Assembly: GCF_025642785.1 (NCBI RefSeq)
Contig: NZ_JANZKU010000006.1
Location: forward strand, 62,001 to 126,000
DNA length: 64,000 bases
Source: Pseudomonas sp. RIT-PI-AD
GTDB taxonomy: Bacteria > Pseudomonadota > Gammaproteobacteria > Pseudomonadales > Pseudomonadaceae
Direction of reading: 5' to 3'
Positions 10,215 through 22,205 of this stretch are shown here, piece after piece. The translations under genes and the position numbers were made by a program. Numbering within the stretch: the first letter of the stretch is position 1; each line of letters starts with the position of its first letter. The notes under the pieces were generated by a model that saw only the letters and a program-made list of their open reading frames with translations, did no database searches and was not told where the DNA came from.

Positions 10215-11672
10215 ATGAGCGAAGAAATCCTGATCAATATCACGCCGATGGAATCGCGTGTGGCGGTGGTGGAAAACGGGGTGTTGCAGGAGGTCCACGT
10301 CGAGCGCACCCAGCGCCGCGGCATCGTCGGCAACATCTATAAGGGCAAGGTGGTGCGGGTACTGCCGGGGATGCAGGCGGCCTTCGTCGATATCGGCCTG
10401 GAGCGTGCCGCCTTCATCCACGCATCGGAAATCTCCAGCCGCGAAGGCAGCGCGGTGGAAAGCATCGGCGCCCTGGTCCACGAGGGCCAGGCCCTGGTGG
10501 TGCAGGTGACCAAGGACCCGATCGGCAGCAAGGGCGCGCGCTTGACCACCCAGTTATCGATTCCCTCGCGCTACCTGGTGTACATGCCGCGCACCGCCCA
10601 CGTGGGGATTTCCCTGAAGATCGAGGACGAAGCCGAGCGCGAGCGTCTGAAGAAGGTGGTCGCCGATTGCATCGTCGCCGAGGGCATCGTCGAATCCGGC
10701 GGTTTCATCCTGCGCACCGCCGCCGATGGCGCGCGGGCGGAGGAGATTCTTGCCGACATCCGCTACCTGCGCCGCCTCTGGGATCAGATCGCCGCGCAGA
10801 TGCAGACCGCCGGCGCGCCTTCGGTGATCTACGAGGACCTGTTCCTGGCCCTGCGCACCCTGCGCGACCTGGTGCATCCGAAGATCGAGAAGATCCGCAT
10901 CGATTCCCGGGAAACCTTCCAGAAGGTCACGCAGTTCGTCGACGAACTGATGCCGGAGATCGCCGATCGCCTGGAACACTATCCCGGCGAGCGGCCGATC
11001 TTCGACCTCTATGGCGTCGAGGACGAAATCCAGAAAGCGCTGGAGCGCAAGGTGCTGCTGAAGTCCGGCGGCTACCTGATCATCGACCCGACCGAGGCGA
11101 TGACCACCATCGACGTCAACACCGGTGCCTTCGTCGGGCACCGCAACCTCGAGGAAACCATCTTCAAGACCAACCTCGAGGCGGCCACCTCCATTGCCCG
11201 CCAGCTGCGCCTGCGCAACCTCGGCGGCATCATCATCATCGACTTCATCGACATGGAGGACGAGGAGCACCAGCGGCAGGTCCTGCGCACCCTGGAAAAG
11301 CAGTTGGAGCGCGACCACGCGAAAACCAACATCATCGGCATCACCGAGCTCGGCCTGGTGCAGATGACCCGCAAGCGTACCCGCGAAAGCTTGATGCAGA
11401 ACCTCTGCGAGCCCTGCCCGAGCTGCCAGGGCCGCGGCATGCTGAAGACCGCCGAAACCGTGTGCTACGAAATCTTCCGCGAGATTCTCCGCGAGGCGCG
11501 CGCCTACCAGGCGCTGGGCTACCTGGTGCTGGCCAACCAGAAGGTGATCGACCGCCTGCTCGACGAAGAGTCGGGCAACGTCGCCGACCTCGAGGCCTTC
11601 ATCGGCCGCACCATCAAGTTCCAGGTCGAGGGCATGTATTCCCAGGAGCAGTATGACGTCGTTCTGCTCTGA
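10215..11672 (+). CDS. rng: Ribonuclease G (CafA)
   Basis: This 485-aa endoribonuclease of the RNase E/G family matures the 5' end of 16S rRNA and takes part in mRNA turnover. An S1-like RNA-binding domain (residues ~35-120) is followed by the RNase H-like and DNase-like catalytic parts. The metal-binding region TTIDVNTGAFVG is intact, and the zinc-link CPSCQGRG is present near residue 405. There is no long C-terminal scaffold, which separates it from RNase E. The ATG at 10215 follows CAGGGAAA. It is the standard neighbour of maf and yhdP. Confidence 0.96.
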   Translation: MSEEILINITPMESRVAVVENGVLQEVHVERTQRRGIVGNIYKGKVVRVLPGMQAAFVDIGLERAAFIHASEISSREGSAVESIGALVHEGQALVVQVTKDPIGSKGARLTTQLSIPSRYLVYMPRTAHVGISLKIEDEAERERLKKVVADCIVAEGIVESGGFILRTAADGARAEEILADIRYLRRLWDQIAAQMQTAGAPSVIYEDLFLALRTLRDLVHPKIEKIRIDSRETFQKVTQFVDELMPEIADRLEHYPGERPIFDLYGVEDEIQKALERKVLLKSGGYLIIDPTEAMTTIDVNTGAFVGHRNLEETIFKTNLEAATSIARQLRLRNLGGIIIIDFIDMEDEEHQRQVLRTLEKQLERDHAKTNIIGITELGLVQMTRKRTRESLMQNLCEPCPSCQGRGMLKTAETVCYEIFREILREARAYQALGYLVLANQKVIDRLLDEESGNVADLEAFIGRTIKFQVEGMYSQEQYDVVLL

Positions 11673-11708
11673 CGCCGGCGCCGCGCCTCGGCGCCGGGGT
11701 CGGAGCTG

Positions 11709-14700
11709 ATGGGCCGCTTCGCCACGCTGTCGCTGCGCGTCTTTCGCCTGGGTATCGAGCTGGGCGCATTGGCGTTGGTCCTGCTCGCGCTCTACGTCGC
11801 CGTCGGCCGCGAACTGGTGCCCCTGGTGGCGGAGTACCGCGGCGAGTTGGAGGCGCGGGTACGCGAGGCTATCGGCCAGCCGGTGTCCGTCGGCCGCCTG
11901 GAGGGCGAATGGAGCGGCTTCGCCCCGCGGGTGATCGCCCGTGACATCGAGGTCGGCGAAGGCGACAGCGCCATCCATCTGGACCGGGTGCGCCTGGTGC
12001 CGGCGCTGTGGGACAGCCTGCTAGCGCGCGCCCCGCGCCTGGCTTCGGTCGAGGTCGAAGGCCTGCGCCTGATCCTGCGCGAGGACGCCGAGGGCCATTG
12101 GGCGCTGGAAGGCTGGCCGCTGCACGCCGACCGTCCGCCCCTGGACCCGGCCCGGGCGATCGAACTAATGGGGCAGGTGGGCGAGGCGTCGCTGCTGGAT
12201 AGCCAGGTGACTCTGCAGCCCTTCGGCGGCGATCCCGTCGCCCTCAACTACATCGACCTGACCCTGCGGGGCGGCGCCGACCGCCAGCGCCTGGACGGGC
12301 GTCTGACCCTGCCCGACGGACAGCCGCTGGCGCTGCGCCTGCAAACGCGGTTGCACGCGCAGGCCTGGCGCGACAGCGAGGCCGAGCTCTACCTGAGCCT
12401 GCCGCAGAGCGACTGGGCGACGCTGTTGCCGGCCAGCCTGACCCGCGACTGGCACGTCGAGCGTTTGCGCCTGGGCGGCGAATTCTGGTTGTCCTGGGCG
12501 CAGGGCGCGGTGCAGCGGGGCGTGGGGCGTCTGCACGCGCCGGAAATCCGCGGTGCTTATGCCGAACGGCCCGCGGAAGGGCTACAGGACCTGGCGGTGA
12601 CCGCGTACCTGAGCCGCGAGGGCGATGATTACCGGCTGCTGCTCGACTCCCTGGCCGCGACGGTGGGCGACACCCGCTGGGGGCCGGTGAAGCTCTCGGT
12701 GTATCGACAGCGCGAAACCGACGACGTCCAGGGCGAGTGGCGGGTGGCCGCCGATCGCCTCGACCTGCACCCCCTGGCGACCCTGGTCCGGGCCTGGGCG
12801 CCCTTGCCCAAGGCGGCGGAAGAGGCGCTGGTCGCGCTGCGTCCGCGCGGCGCCGTGCGTAACCTCAACCTCGGCTTCCGGCCGCAGCGCGAAGGCGATC
12901 AACGGCTGACCTTCTCCGCCAATCTGGAGCGGGTCGCCTTTGCCGCCTACCACGGCGCGCCGGCGGCGGAAAACGTCAGTGGCAGCGTCGCGGGCGACCT
13001 TGGCCAGGGCGAGCTGCGCCTCGACACCCGGGATTTCGGCCTGCACCTGGACCAATTGTTCCCGGGCCTCTGGCGCTACCGGGAGGCCCACGCCCGGTTG
13101 GGCTGGCGGCTCGACTCGGAGGCCGTCACCCTGGTCAGCCCCTACCTGCAGGTGGTCGGCGACGAGGGCAAGGTCGCCGGCGATTTTCTCATCCGGCTGA
13201 TGTTCGATCCTCAGGCGGAGGACTACATGGACCTGCGGGTCGGTCTGCGCGAAGGCGATGCGCGCTATACGGAAAAATACCTGCCGACGGTGTCCGGCGC
13301 CCTCAGCCCGGCCCTGGCCGACTGGCTCAAGGGGGCCATCAAGGGCGGCGTGGTGGAGCAGGGGTTCTTCCAGTACCAGGGGTCGCTGAACAAGGGCGCC
13401 GCCGAGACCGCGCGCAGCCTGAGCCTGTTCTTCAAGGTGCACGATGCCGAGCTGGCCTATCAGCCCGGCTGGCCTGCATTGCAGGAAGGTCGTGGCGAAG
13501 TGTTCGTCGAAGACAGCGGCGTGCGGGTGCGCCTCAGCGACGGGCGGATTCTCGACAGCCGGGTCCGCGAGGGACGTGCCGATGTGCCCCACGTCGCGGT
13601 CGGCGCCACGCCGCACCTGCTGCTGGACGCCGGCCTGGACAGCAGCGTCGGCGATGGTTTGAAAATCCTCCAGGGTGCCCCGCTGGGCCTCGCCGAGACC
13701 TTCGGCGGCTGGCAGGGCGAGGGGGCGCTCGACGGCCGCCTGCGTCTGGACATCCCGTTGGGCAAGGGCGAGGCCCCGAGCGTGGTGGTGGACTTCAAGG
13801 CCCAGGACGCCCACCTCAAGCTGGACAAGCCGGACCTGGACCTGCGCCAGGTGAAAGGCGCCTTCCGCTACGACCTGGCCACCGGGCTGAGCGCCGCGGA
13901 CATCCGCGCCAAGGTGTTCGGCCGCGACGTGCGCGGCAAGGCCCTGGCGGAAGGTCGCAACGGGCAAGCGGTCACCCGGATACAGGCGGACGGCTCGGTG
14001 CCGGTCAGCACCCTCGGCGCCTGGCTGGGCGTCGATCCGAAGCGCGCCCTGCCGGTGTCCGGCGAGCTGCCTTACCGGCTGGACCTCGCCATCGGCGCCA
14101 ACAGCCAACTGCAAGTCGACTCCGACCTGAACGGTGTGGCGATCGACCTGCCGGCCCCCTATGGCAAGAGCGCGCAAGAGCGTCGCGGTAGCCAGTGGCG
14201 CATGAGCCTCGGTGGTTCCGAGGCGCATTACGCCGCCACCTACCAGGGGCTCGCCAGCCTGGCTCTGGCCGTGCCGGGCAACGACTTCGCCGCTGCCCGA
14301 GGCGAGCTGCGCCTGGGCGGCGATCCCGCGCGTCTGCCGAGTTCGGGCCAGGGCATATGGCTGCGCGGCCAGCTCAGCGAATTCGATCTGGATGCCTGGC
14401 AAGAGGCGCGCCAACGCTACCTGGGCGGTGGCGAAGGCGATGGCGGCGCGCAATCCCTGGCAGGCGTGCAGGTGCAGGTGGCCCGCTTCGAAGGCTTCGG
14501 CGAGGACCTGGAGAACCTCGGCATCGACCTGACCCGCGCCCAGGCCGGCTGGCGCCTGGGCATCGACAGCGCGTTCCTGCAAGGGCGCGTGCTCATCCCG
14601 GATGCCCGCGACGCGCCCGTCGATCTCGACCTCAGCCGCCTGCGCCTGCCGAAACCGCCCAGCGACGACGCGACGGCCGACGCGGCGCCCGATCCGCTGG

Positions 14701-15545
14701 CCCACTTCGACCCGCGCAGCCTGCCGCCGTTGAATGTGCGCATCGGCCAGGTATCGCTGGGCGACGAGCCCCTTGGCGCCTGGTCCTTCAAGGCGCGGCC
14801 GGTGGCCAAGGGCAGCCTGTTCAGCGACATCAGCCTGGCGCTGAAAGGTGTCACCCTGACCGGCAGCGCCGGCTGGGAAGCCACACCGGCCGCCGGTTCT
14901 TCCTGGTTCCAGGGGCGCATGGAGGGCGACAACCTCGCCGATGTGCTGCTGGCCTGGAAGTTCGCACCCACCGCGACCAGCGAGCGTTTCCGCCTGGACC
15001 TTGACGGCCGCTGGCCGGGTTCGCCCGCCTGGGTGAGCCTGAAGCGGTTTTCCGGCTCCCTGGACGCCAGCCTGCACAACGGGCGTTTCGTCGAGGTGGA
15101 GGGTGGCGCCCAGGCGCTGAGGGTGTTCGGCCTGCTGAACTTCAATTCCATCGGCCGTCGCCTGCGCCTGGACTTCTCCGACCTGCTGAGCAAGGGCCTG
15201 GCCTATGATCGGGTCAAGGGGCTGCTGGTGGGGAGCGAAGGCGTCTACGTCACCCGCAAGCCCATCGTGCTCGAAGGGCCCTCCAGCGGACTCGAACTGG
15301 AGGGCACCCTGGACATGGCCAACGATCGCATCGATGCGCGGCTGCGGGTGAGCCTGCCGGTGACCAACAACCTGCCGATCGCGGCGCTGATCGTCGGGGC
15401 ACCGGCCATCGGCGGTGCGCTGTTCGTGGTGGATAAGTTGCTGGGCGACAAGGTGGCTCGTTTCGCCAGCGTGCAGTACCGTGTCGAAGGGCCGTGGCAG
15501 AGCCCGCAGATCAAGTTCGCCAAACCCTTCGAAAGCGCCGATTGA
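11709..15545 (+). CDS. yhdP: YhdP-like AsmA-family phospholipid transport protein
   Basis: This 1278-aa protein has one N-terminal membrane helix (residues ~12-35) and a very long periplasmic body rich in beta structure. It ends in the AsmA/DUF3971-type C-terminus with LRVSLPVTNNLP and a hydrophobic stretch. In E. coli YhdP, TamB and YdbH bridge the periplasm and supply phospholipids to the outer membrane (established knowledge); function here is by family. The ATG at 11709 has a GGAG site 5 bases upstream. A nitrilase-family gene begins 61 bases after its stop, so the rng-yhdP-nitrilase-tldD run may be one transcription unit. Confidence 0.92.
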   Translation: MGRFATLSLRVFRLGIELGALALVLLALYVAVGRELVPLVAEYRGELEARVREAIGQPVSVGRLEGEWSGFAPRVIARDIEVGEGDSAIHLDRVRLVPALWDSLLARAPRLASVEVEGLRLILREDAEGHWALEGWPLHADRPPLDPARAIELMGQVGEASLLDSQVTLQPFGGDPVALNYIDLTLRGGADRQRLDGRLTLPDGQPLALRLQTRLHAQAWRDSEAELYLSLPQSDWATLLPASLTRDWHVERLRLGGEFWLSWAQGAVQRGVGRLHAPEIRGAYAERPAEGLQDLAVTAYLSREGDDYRLLLDSLAATVGDTRWGPVKLSVYRQRETDDVQGEWRVAADRLDLHPLATLVRAWAPLPKAAEEALVALRPRGAVRNLNLGFRPQREGDQRLTFSANLERVAFAAYHGAPAAENVSGSVAGDLGQGELRLDTRDFGLHLDQLFPGLWRYREAHARLGWRLDSEAVTLVSPYLQVVGDEGKVAGDFLIRLMFDPQAEDYMDLRVGLREGDARYTEKYLPTVSGALSPALADWLKGAIKGGVVEQGFFQYQGSLNKGAAETARSLSLFFKVHDAELAYQPGWPALQEGRGEVFVEDSGVRVRLSDGRILDSRVREGRADVPHVAVGATPHLLLDAGLDSSVGDGLKILQGAPLGLAETFGGWQGEGALDGRLRLDIPLGKGEAPSVVVDFKAQDAHLKLDKPDLDLRQVKGAFRYDLATGLSAADIRAKVFGRDVRGKALAEGRNGQAVTRIQADGSVPVSTLGAWLGVDPKRALPVSGELPYRLDLAIGANSQLQVDSDLNGVAIDLPAPYGKSAQERRGSQWRMSLGGSEAHYAATYQGLASLALAVPGNDFAAARGELRLGGDPARLPSSGQGIWLRGQLSEFDLDAWQEARQRYLGGGEGDGGAQSLAGVQVQVARFEGFGEDLENLGIDLTRAQAGWRLGIDSAFLQGRVLIPDARDAPVDLDLSRLRLPKPPSDDATADAAPDPLAHFDPRSLPPLNVRIGQVSLGDEPLGAWSFKARPVAKGSLFSDISLALKGVTLTGSAGWEATPAAGSSWFQGRMEGDNLADVLLAWKFAPTATSERFRLDLDGRWPGSPAWVSLKRFSGSLDASLHNGRFVEVEGGAQALRVFGLLNFNSIGRRLRLDFSDLLSKGLAYDRVKGLLVGSEGVYVTRKPIVLEGPSSGLELEGTLDMANDRIDARLRVSLPVTNNLPIAALIVGAPAIGGALFVVDKLLGDKVARFASVQYRVEGPWQSPQIKFAKPFESAD

Positions 15546-15606
15546 GCGGTCGCCGTCGAACCGCCGGCGCCGCGTCGCGGCCGCCCCTTTCCCTCGGAGA
15601 GCAGCC

Positions 15607-16467
15607 ATGTCCATTGCCGTGATCCAAATGGTCAGCCAGGACGATATCGCCGCCAACCTCGCCAGCGCCGGGCGCCTGCTGGAGCAGGCCGCGGCGCAGG
15701 GCGCGCGCCTCGCGGTGTTGCCGGAGAACTTCGCCGCCATGGGTCGCCGCGACCTGGCGGCGGTGGGTCGCGCCGAGGCCCGCGGCGAGGGGCCCATCCT
15801 GCCCTGGTTGAAACGGCGTGCCCGCGACCTCAGATTATGGATAGTCGCCGGCACGCTGCCGCTGCCCCCGGATGGGCAGCCGGACGGCCGCGCATGCGCC
15901 TGTTCGCTGCTGATCGATGACCAAGGCGAATGCGTGGCGCGCTACGACAAGCTGCATCTGTTCGACGTGGACGTGGCCGACAACCGTGGGCGCTACCGCG
16001 AATCCGACGACTATGCTTTCGGTAGCCGGGTGGTGGTGGCGCCGACCCCAGTGGGGAACCTCGGGTTGTCGGTCTGCTACGACTTGCGTTTCCCCGAGCT
16101 CTACACGGCATTGCGCGAGGCCGGCGCCGAGCTGATCACCGCCCCTTCGGCGTTCACCGCGGTCACCGGCGCGGCGCACTGGCACGTCCTGGTGCGTGCC
16201 CGGGCCATCGAAACCCAGTGCTACCTGCTGGCGGCCGGGCAGGGCGGGCGACATCCCGGCGGGCGCGAGACCTTCGGCCATTCGGCGATCGTCGATCCCT
16301 GGGGCCGGGTGCTCGCCGAGCGCGAGCAAGGCGAAGCGGTGCTGCTGGCCACCGTCGACGCGACGGAACTGGCGGCGATCCGGCAGCGCATGCCGATCGC
16401 CAGTCACCGACGATTTCTGGCATCGGCCGATCCCCGGCCGATGGTAACGAGACAGGATCTGGATTAG
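15607..16467 (+). CDS. Nitrilase-superfamily carbon-nitrogen hydrolase (Nit1/YbeM-like)
   Basis: This 286-aa amidase has the Glu-Lys-Cys triad of the nitrilase fold: Glu in VLPENFA, Lys in RYDKLHLFD and Cys in [13 protein letters not shown]. These phrases fit the Nit1/NitFhit group, whose eukaryotic and E. coli members hydrolyse deaminated glutathione (established for the group, inferred here). The ATG at 15607 has a GGAGA site; the frame extends upstream inside yhdP without similarity. tldD starts two bases after its stop. Confidence 0.9.
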   Translation: MSIAVIQMVSQDDIAANLASAGRLLEQAAAQGARLAVLPENFAAMGRRDLAAVGRAEARGEGPILPWLKRRARDLRLWIVAGTLPLPPDGQPDGRACACSLLIDDQGECVARYDKLHLFDVDVADNRGRYRESDDYAFGSRVVVAPTPVGNLGLSVCYDLRFPELYTALREAGAELITAPSAFTAVTGAAHWHVLVRARAIETQCYLLAAGQGGRHPGGRETFGHSAIVDPWGRVLAEREQGEAVLLATVDATELAAIRQRMPIASHRRFLASADPRPMVTRQDLD

Positions 16468-16469
16468 TC

Positions 16470-17927
16470 ATGAGCGATCTGTTGTTAACCGTCGGCGAGC
16501 ATCTGCTGACCCCCGGCGACCTGAGCATCGAGCGGTTACCCGCGGTGCTCGGCGAACTGGCCGGTCCCGGCATCGACGCCGCCGACCTGTATTTCCAGAG
16601 CCACGTATCCGAAACCTGGGTGCTCGAGGACGGCATCGTCAAGGAAGGCAGTTTCAATCTCGACCAAGGGGTGGGCGTGCGTGCGCAGTCGGGTGAAAAG
16701 ACCGGCTTCGCCTACAGCAATGCGATCACCGCGGAAGCCCTGAGCCAGGCGGCGCGGGCCGCGCGCTCCATCGCCCGCTCGGGCCAGCGTGGCCGCGTGC
16801 AGGCGTTCGTCAGCCCTTCGTTCACCGCCCTGTATGCACCGGGCAATCCGCTGGAGGTGCTCGAGCGCGCGGAAAAGGTCGAGCTGCTCAAGCGGATCGA
16901 CGCCGCCACCCGAGCCCTGGATGCCCGCATCCAGCAGGTCACCGTGAGCCTCGCCGGGGTCTGGGAACGGATTCTGGTCGCGGCGGTAGACGGTAGCCTG
17001 GGCGCCGACATTCGTCCCTTGGTGCGCTTCAACGTCAGCGTGATCGTCGAGCAGAACGGTCGTCGCGAACGCGGCGGCCACGGCGGCGGCGCGCGAACCG
17101 ACTATCGCTATTTCCTGGAGACCGACGGCCAGGGCGAGGAACGCGCCATGGGCTACGCCCGCGAGGCGCTGCGCCAGGCCCTGGTCAACCTCGAAGCCAT
17201 CCCGGCGCCGGCCGGCACCCTGCCGGTGGTAATGGGGGCGGGCTGGTCCGGCGTACTGCTGCACGAAGCGGTGGGCCATGGCCTGGAAGGCGACTTCAAC
17301 CGCAAGGGCAGTTCGGCCTACAGCGGGCGCGTCGGCCAGCAGGTGGCGTCCAGCCTGTGCACCATCGTCGACGACGGCACCCTCGCGGGCCGCCGCGGTT
17401 CGCTGAGCATGGACGACGAAGGCACGCCCACCCAGTGCACCACCCTGATCGAGAAGGGTGTGCTCAAGGGCTACATGCAGGACAAGCTGAACGCGCGCCT
17501 GATGGGCGTGGCCCCCACCGGCAACGGTCGTCGCGAGTCCTATGCGCACCTGCCGATGCCGAGGATGACCAATACCTACATGCTCGCGGGCGAGAGCGAC
17601 CCCGAAGAGATCATCGCCTCGGTGCAGCGCGGCATCTACTGCGCCAACCTCGGCGGCGGTCAGGTGGACATCACCAGCGGCAAGTTCGTGTTCTCCACCA
17701 GCGAGGCCTACCTGATCGAGAACGGCAAGATCACCGCGCCGGTCAAGGGCGCGACTCTGATCGGCAACGGTCCCGAGGCGATGAGCCAGGTGTCCATGGT
17801 CGGCAACGACCTGGCGCTGGACAGCGGCGTGGGCACCTGCGGCAAGGACGGCCAGTCGGTCCCGGTGGGCGTGGGTCAGCCGACCCTGAAGATCGACGCC
17901 ATCACCGTCGGCGGCACCGGCGCCTGA
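16470..17927 (+). CDS. tldD: Metalloprotease TldD
   Basis: This 485-aa protein is the catalytic subunit of the TldD/TldE (PmbA) heterodimeric zinc protease, which degrades unfolded peptides, matures microcin B17 in E. coli and is needed for CcdA decay (family knowledge). The zinc-binding HEAVGH motif is at about residues 265-270, followed by GLEGD. The partner gene pmbA lies close by at 18644, separated by darP on the other strand. The ATG at 16470 gives the usual length. Confidence 0.96.
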   Translation: MSDLLLTVGEHLLTPGDLSIERLPAVLGELAGPGIDAADLYFQSHVSETWVLEDGIVKEGSFNLDQGVGVRAQSGEKTGFAYSNAITAEALSQAARAARSIARSGQRGRVQAFVSPSFTALYAPGNPLEVLERAEKVELLKRIDAATRALDARIQQVTVSLAGVWERILVAAVDGSLGADIRPLVRFNVSVIVEQNGRRERGGHGGGARTDYRYFLETDGQGEERAMGYAREALRQALVNLEAIPAPAGTLPVVMGAGWSGVLLHEAVGHGLEGDFNRKGSSAYSGRVGQQVASSLCTIVDDGTLAGRRGSLSMDDEGTPTQCTTLIEKGVLKGYMQDKLNARLMGVAPTGNGRRESYAHLPMPRMTNTYMLAGESDPEEIIASVQRGIYCANLGGGQVDITSGKFVFSTSEAYLIENGKITAPVKGATLIGNGPEAMSQVSMVGNDLALDSGVGTCGKDGQSVPVGVGQPTLKIDAITVGGTGA

Positions 17928-18023
17928 GGCGGCGAGCGCCTCACCCGCTGCCGCTGGAACGGCGCGTCATCGGTCGCCGTCCAGGGCCAGGGCGTGCGTC
18001 GCCCGGCTGTAGAGGAAAAGGGA

Positions 18024-18545
18024 TCAGCGCAGGCCGCGTTTGGCTTCGTCCAGTTCGCGGATGTACTTGAAGATTTTGCGCGAGGCGGTGGGCGGTTTTT
18101 CCTGGGCGGCTTCGTGTTGCGCCTGGCGCGACAGTTGCCGCAGGTGCTGGCGATCCGCTTCGGGATACTCGACGCAGAAGGCGTCCAGGGCGGCATCGCC
18201 GCTGTCGAGCAGGCGGTCGCGCCAACGTTCCAGGGCATGGAAGCGCTCGTTGTATTGCCGGGTCGAGGCATCGAGCTGGTCGACCAGGGCGAGGATGCCC
18301 TCGATGTCCTGGTCGCGCATCAGCTTGCCGATGTATTGGATATGGCGTTTCCGCGCGATGTGCGCGGTGTGTTTCGGGGCGTCGGCCAGCGCCCGGCGCA
18401 AGGCGTCGCTCAGCGGCAATTTGGCCAGGAGATCCGGCTTGAGGGTGGTCAGGCGTTCACCGAGGTCCTGCAAGGCGTGCAGCTCGCGCTTGACCTGGGA
18501 TTTGCTCTTCTCGCCGGAGAAGTCGTCGTCGAGGTAATCAGACAT
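18024..18545 (-). CDS. darP: Ribosome-associated protein DarP (YjgA)
   Basis: This 173-aa charged helical protein associates with late 50S ribosomal precursors and promotes subunit assembly (E. coli YjgA/DarP). It starts [21 protein letters not shown] and carries the family phrase IQYIGKLMR. It is transcribed against its neighbours tldD and pmbA, an arrangement seen around pmbA in related genomes. An upstream in-frame start at 18590 adds 15 unlikely residues; the ATG at 18545 fits the family. Confidence 0.93.
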   Translation of the reverse strand: MSDYLDDDFSGEKSKSQVKRELHALQDLGERLTTLKPDLLAKLPLSDALRRALADAPKHTAHIARKRHIQYIGKLMRDQDIEGILALVDQLDASTRQYNERFHALERWRDRLLDSGDAALDAFCVEYPEADRQHLRQLSRQAQHEAAQEKPPTASRKIFKYIRELDEAKRGLR

Positions 18546-18643
18546 GGGGGCGGTCCAATGGAAAACGCCGCCATGATAGCAGCAGGTCACGGACCGCAGG
18601 AGGCGCAGACGCCCCGCCGACGTGGCCGCACACGGGAGTTCGT

Positions 18644-19990
18644 ATGAGTTCAGTCGAAAGTATCGGGCCGCAGGCGTTACCGGCGTTGCAGGAACAGGTG
18701 GAACGGATCATCGCTGAAGCCGCCCGCCAGGGCGCCAGTGCCTGCGAAGTGGCGGTATCGCTGGAGCAGGGTCTGTCCACCACGGTGCGCCAGCGCGAAG
18801 TGGAAACGGTGGAGTTCAATCGCGACGAGGGTTTTGGCATCACCCTGTACCTCGGTCAACGCAAGGGTTCAGCCAGCACGTCGGCCAGCGGCGAAGCGGC
18901 CATCCGCGAGACGGTCGCCGCCGCCCTGGCGATCGCCCGGCACACCTCCGAGGACGATTGCGCCGGCCTGGCGGACGCCGCCTTGATGGCGCGCGAATTG
19001 CCGGAACTGGACCTCTACCATCCTTGGGCGATTTCGCCGGAGGGCGCCATCGAGAAGGCGCTGGAGTGCGAGGCGGCGGCTTTCGCCACCGACCCGCGCA
19101 TCACCAAGGCGGACGGCACCAGCCTGAGCACCCACCAGGGGTGCCGCGTGTACGGCAACAGCCACGGCTTCATTGCCGGTTATGCCAGTACCCGGCACAG
19201 CCTCAGTTGCGTGATGATCGCCGAGCAGGACGGCCAGATGCAGCGAGACTACTGGTACGACATCAGCCGCCAGGGCGAGGCGCTGGCCGACGCGGCGAGC
19301 ATCGGCCGCCATGCGGCGCAGCGCAGCGTCAGCCGCCTCGGCGCCCGACCGGTGCCCACCTGCGAGGTACCGGTGCTGTTCGCCGCGGAACTGGCCACCG
19401 GGCTGATCGGGCATTTCCTCACCGCGGTGTCCGGCGGCAGCCTGTACCGCAAGTCTTCGTTCCTCGAAGGCTCTCTGGGCCAGCAGCTGTTCCCCGACTG
19501 GATGAGCATCGACGAACGCCCGCATCTTCCCCGGGCGCTCGGGAGCGCGGCGTTCGACGGCGACGGCCTGGCAACCTACGCCAAGCCTTTCGTCGATAAG
19601 GGCGAGTTGGTTTCCTATATCCTCGGCACCTATTCGGGACGCAAGCTCGGCATGCCCAGCACCGCCAACTCCGGAGGCGTGCACAACCTGTTCGTTAGCC
19701 ACGGCGACGACGATCAGGCCGCCCTGCTCAAGCGCATGGGGCGTGGTCTGCTGGTCACCGAACTGATGGGGCACGGCCTCAACCTGGTGACCGGGGATTA
19801 TTCCCGCGGGGCCGGGGGGTACTGGGTCGAGAACGGCGAAATCCAGTTCCCCGTGCAGGAAGTCACCATCGCGGGCAACCTGCGGGACATGTTCCGGCAG
19901 ATCGTCGCGGTGGGCCGCGACCTGGAGGTGCGCAGCAACATCCGCACCGGCTCGATCCTGATCGAGCGCATGACCGTGGCGGGCCGCTGA
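18644..19990 (+). CDS. pmbA: Metalloprotease-associated protein PmbA (TldE)
   Basis: This 448-aa protein is the non-catalytic partner of TldD. It lacks the HEAVGH zinc motif seen in TldD and keeps the fold and the C-terminal phrases [13 protein letters not shown] and [15 protein letters not shown]. It diverges from darP. The ATG at 18644 is preceded by GGAG. A 396-base gap with a Fur-type regulatory site follows. Confidence 0.96.
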   Translation: MSSVESIGPQALPALQEQVERIIAEAARQGASACEVAVSLEQGLSTTVRQREVETVEFNRDEGFGITLYLGQRKGSASTSASGEAAIRETVAAALAIARHTSEDDCAGLADAALMARELPELDLYHPWAISPEGAIEKALECEAAAFATDPRITKADGTSLSTHQGCRVYGNSHGFIAGYASTRHSLSCVMIAEQDGQMQRDYWYDISRQGEALADAASIGRHAAQRSVSRLGARPVPTCEVPVLFAAELATGLIGHFLTAVSGGSLYRKSSFLEGSLGQQLFPDWMSIDERPHLPRALGSAAFDGDGLATYAKPFVDKGELVSYILGTYSGRKLGMPSTANSGGVHNLFVSHGDDDQAALLKRMGRGLLVTELMGHGLNLVTGDYSRGAGGYWVENGEIQFPVQEVTIAGNLRDMFRQIVAVGRDLEVRSNIRTGSILIERMTVAGR

Positions 19991-20386
19991 CCGGCGAGCC
20001 GCCCGTAACGAGCGGTTTGCACCCCGGATGAAAGGCGGGATTCGCCATGGTGAAGCGGCCATGGCGATCCTGCCGCCGCGATTGGACATGGATGACATGA
20101 GCGCTCGCAACGAGCCTGTCGATCCTGGGTGACCGCTCGGGCCCACCCCTCTGAATTTTCCTTCTATTCCTCTGGCGAATGCCCGTCGCCGAGTGTCCGG
20201 CTGCCCGAATTGCGTGCGCTCAGCGATCACGATCACGGCCATTCTCCCGAACATGCCTAGCCAGCGATCGTTAGGTGCGGTCGCTGCAGTCGCGCGTCGT
20301 CATCGGAACGCGAAATGACGAATCGATTCTTGATTATCATTTCTATATGCTAATAATTATCAGTTTCCGGCTTCGGGAGTTTTCTC
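19991..20386. other. Intergenic region between pmbA and fagA
   Basis: This 396-base stretch contains no supported gene. Base composition shifts from GC-rich to clearly AT-rich in the last ~80 bases. That part holds a promoter and overlapping Fur-type sites (20330-20367) in front of the fagA operon. Confidence 0.6.
20330..20367 (+). promoter_or_regulatory. Fur-controlled promoter of the fagA-fumC-sodM operon
   Basis: A 19-mer at 20349-20367 matches the Fur consensus at about 14 of 19 positions, and an overlapping weaker copy starts at 20332 (about 10 of 19). They lie over a plausible sigma70 promoter: TTGATT at 20330-20335, then AATAAT at 20352-20357. Iron-loaded Fur would block RNA polymerase here, so the operon should be on in low iron, as known for P. 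aeruginosa. Confidence 0.8.
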
Positions 20387-20754
20387 ATGCGCAAGCTACC
20401 TTCGCTCGACCACTGGCATTGGCTGAAAGCCAAAATACGCTGCGCCCTCGCCGCCGATGAACCGCGCCTGATTCGCCGGTTCATGGTGGAGAGCGAAGCC
20501 ATGGTGCATTGCGGCCTGTTGCCGTCCTGGCGCGCGGGCGAGACGACCTTCCGCCTGCTGATGGATACGGCCAACGACCGCGCGCTGCCCTGGCACTGGC
20601 GCTGCCTGTGCCTGGATCACGCCTACCGACCGCTGAACGATCTGGAGCGTATCGCCGACGCGCCCGAGCGGCGCATGCGCCTGGGCCTGTTGAGCCGCCA
20701 GTTGGCGATGACCGAGCTGGCGCCTTCCTACACCTACCTCGAAAGGAACATCTC

Positions 20755-20758
<4 letters not shown>
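20387..20758 (+). CDS. fagA: Fur-associated protein FagA
   Basis: This 123-aa soluble protein of unknown biochemical function is the first gene of the iron-starvation operon fagA-fumC-orf-sodM in Pseudomonas. Visible features are an N-terminal KLPSLDHWHWLKAK, many Arg and Leu residues and a WHWRCLCLDHAYRPL stretch. It contains Cys and His residues but no recognised metal motif. It overlaps fumC by four bases (ATGA), so the two are translationally coupled. The call rests on length, position and neighbours. Confidence 0.85.
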
Positions 20759-22131
<1,373 letters not shown>

Positions 22132-22145
22132 CGATCGCATTTTGC

Positions 22146-22167
22146 GCCGGGCAGGTTCTGGCCCGGC
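22146..22167 (+). terminator. Intra-operon hairpin after fumC
   Basis: GCCGGGC at 22146-22152 and GCCCGGC at 22161-22167 form a perfect 7-bp stem with an 8-base loop, 15 bases after the fumC stop. Only a weak T-rich stretch (CTTTCC) follows. It may reduce readthrough to sodM or protect the fagA-fumC message rather than end transcription. Confidence 0.45.
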
Positions 22168-22205
22168 GATCTTTCCATGAAGCCCGTCAGGGCAGGAGCT
22201 CGAAT

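Noticed and set aside
12582-15854. 1090-codon open frame on the minus strand opposite yhdP
   Set aside because: It is an antisense shadow of a GC-rich gene. The product is repetitive in Gln/Ala/Gly/His and has no domain, and the plus-strand gene has clear family features.
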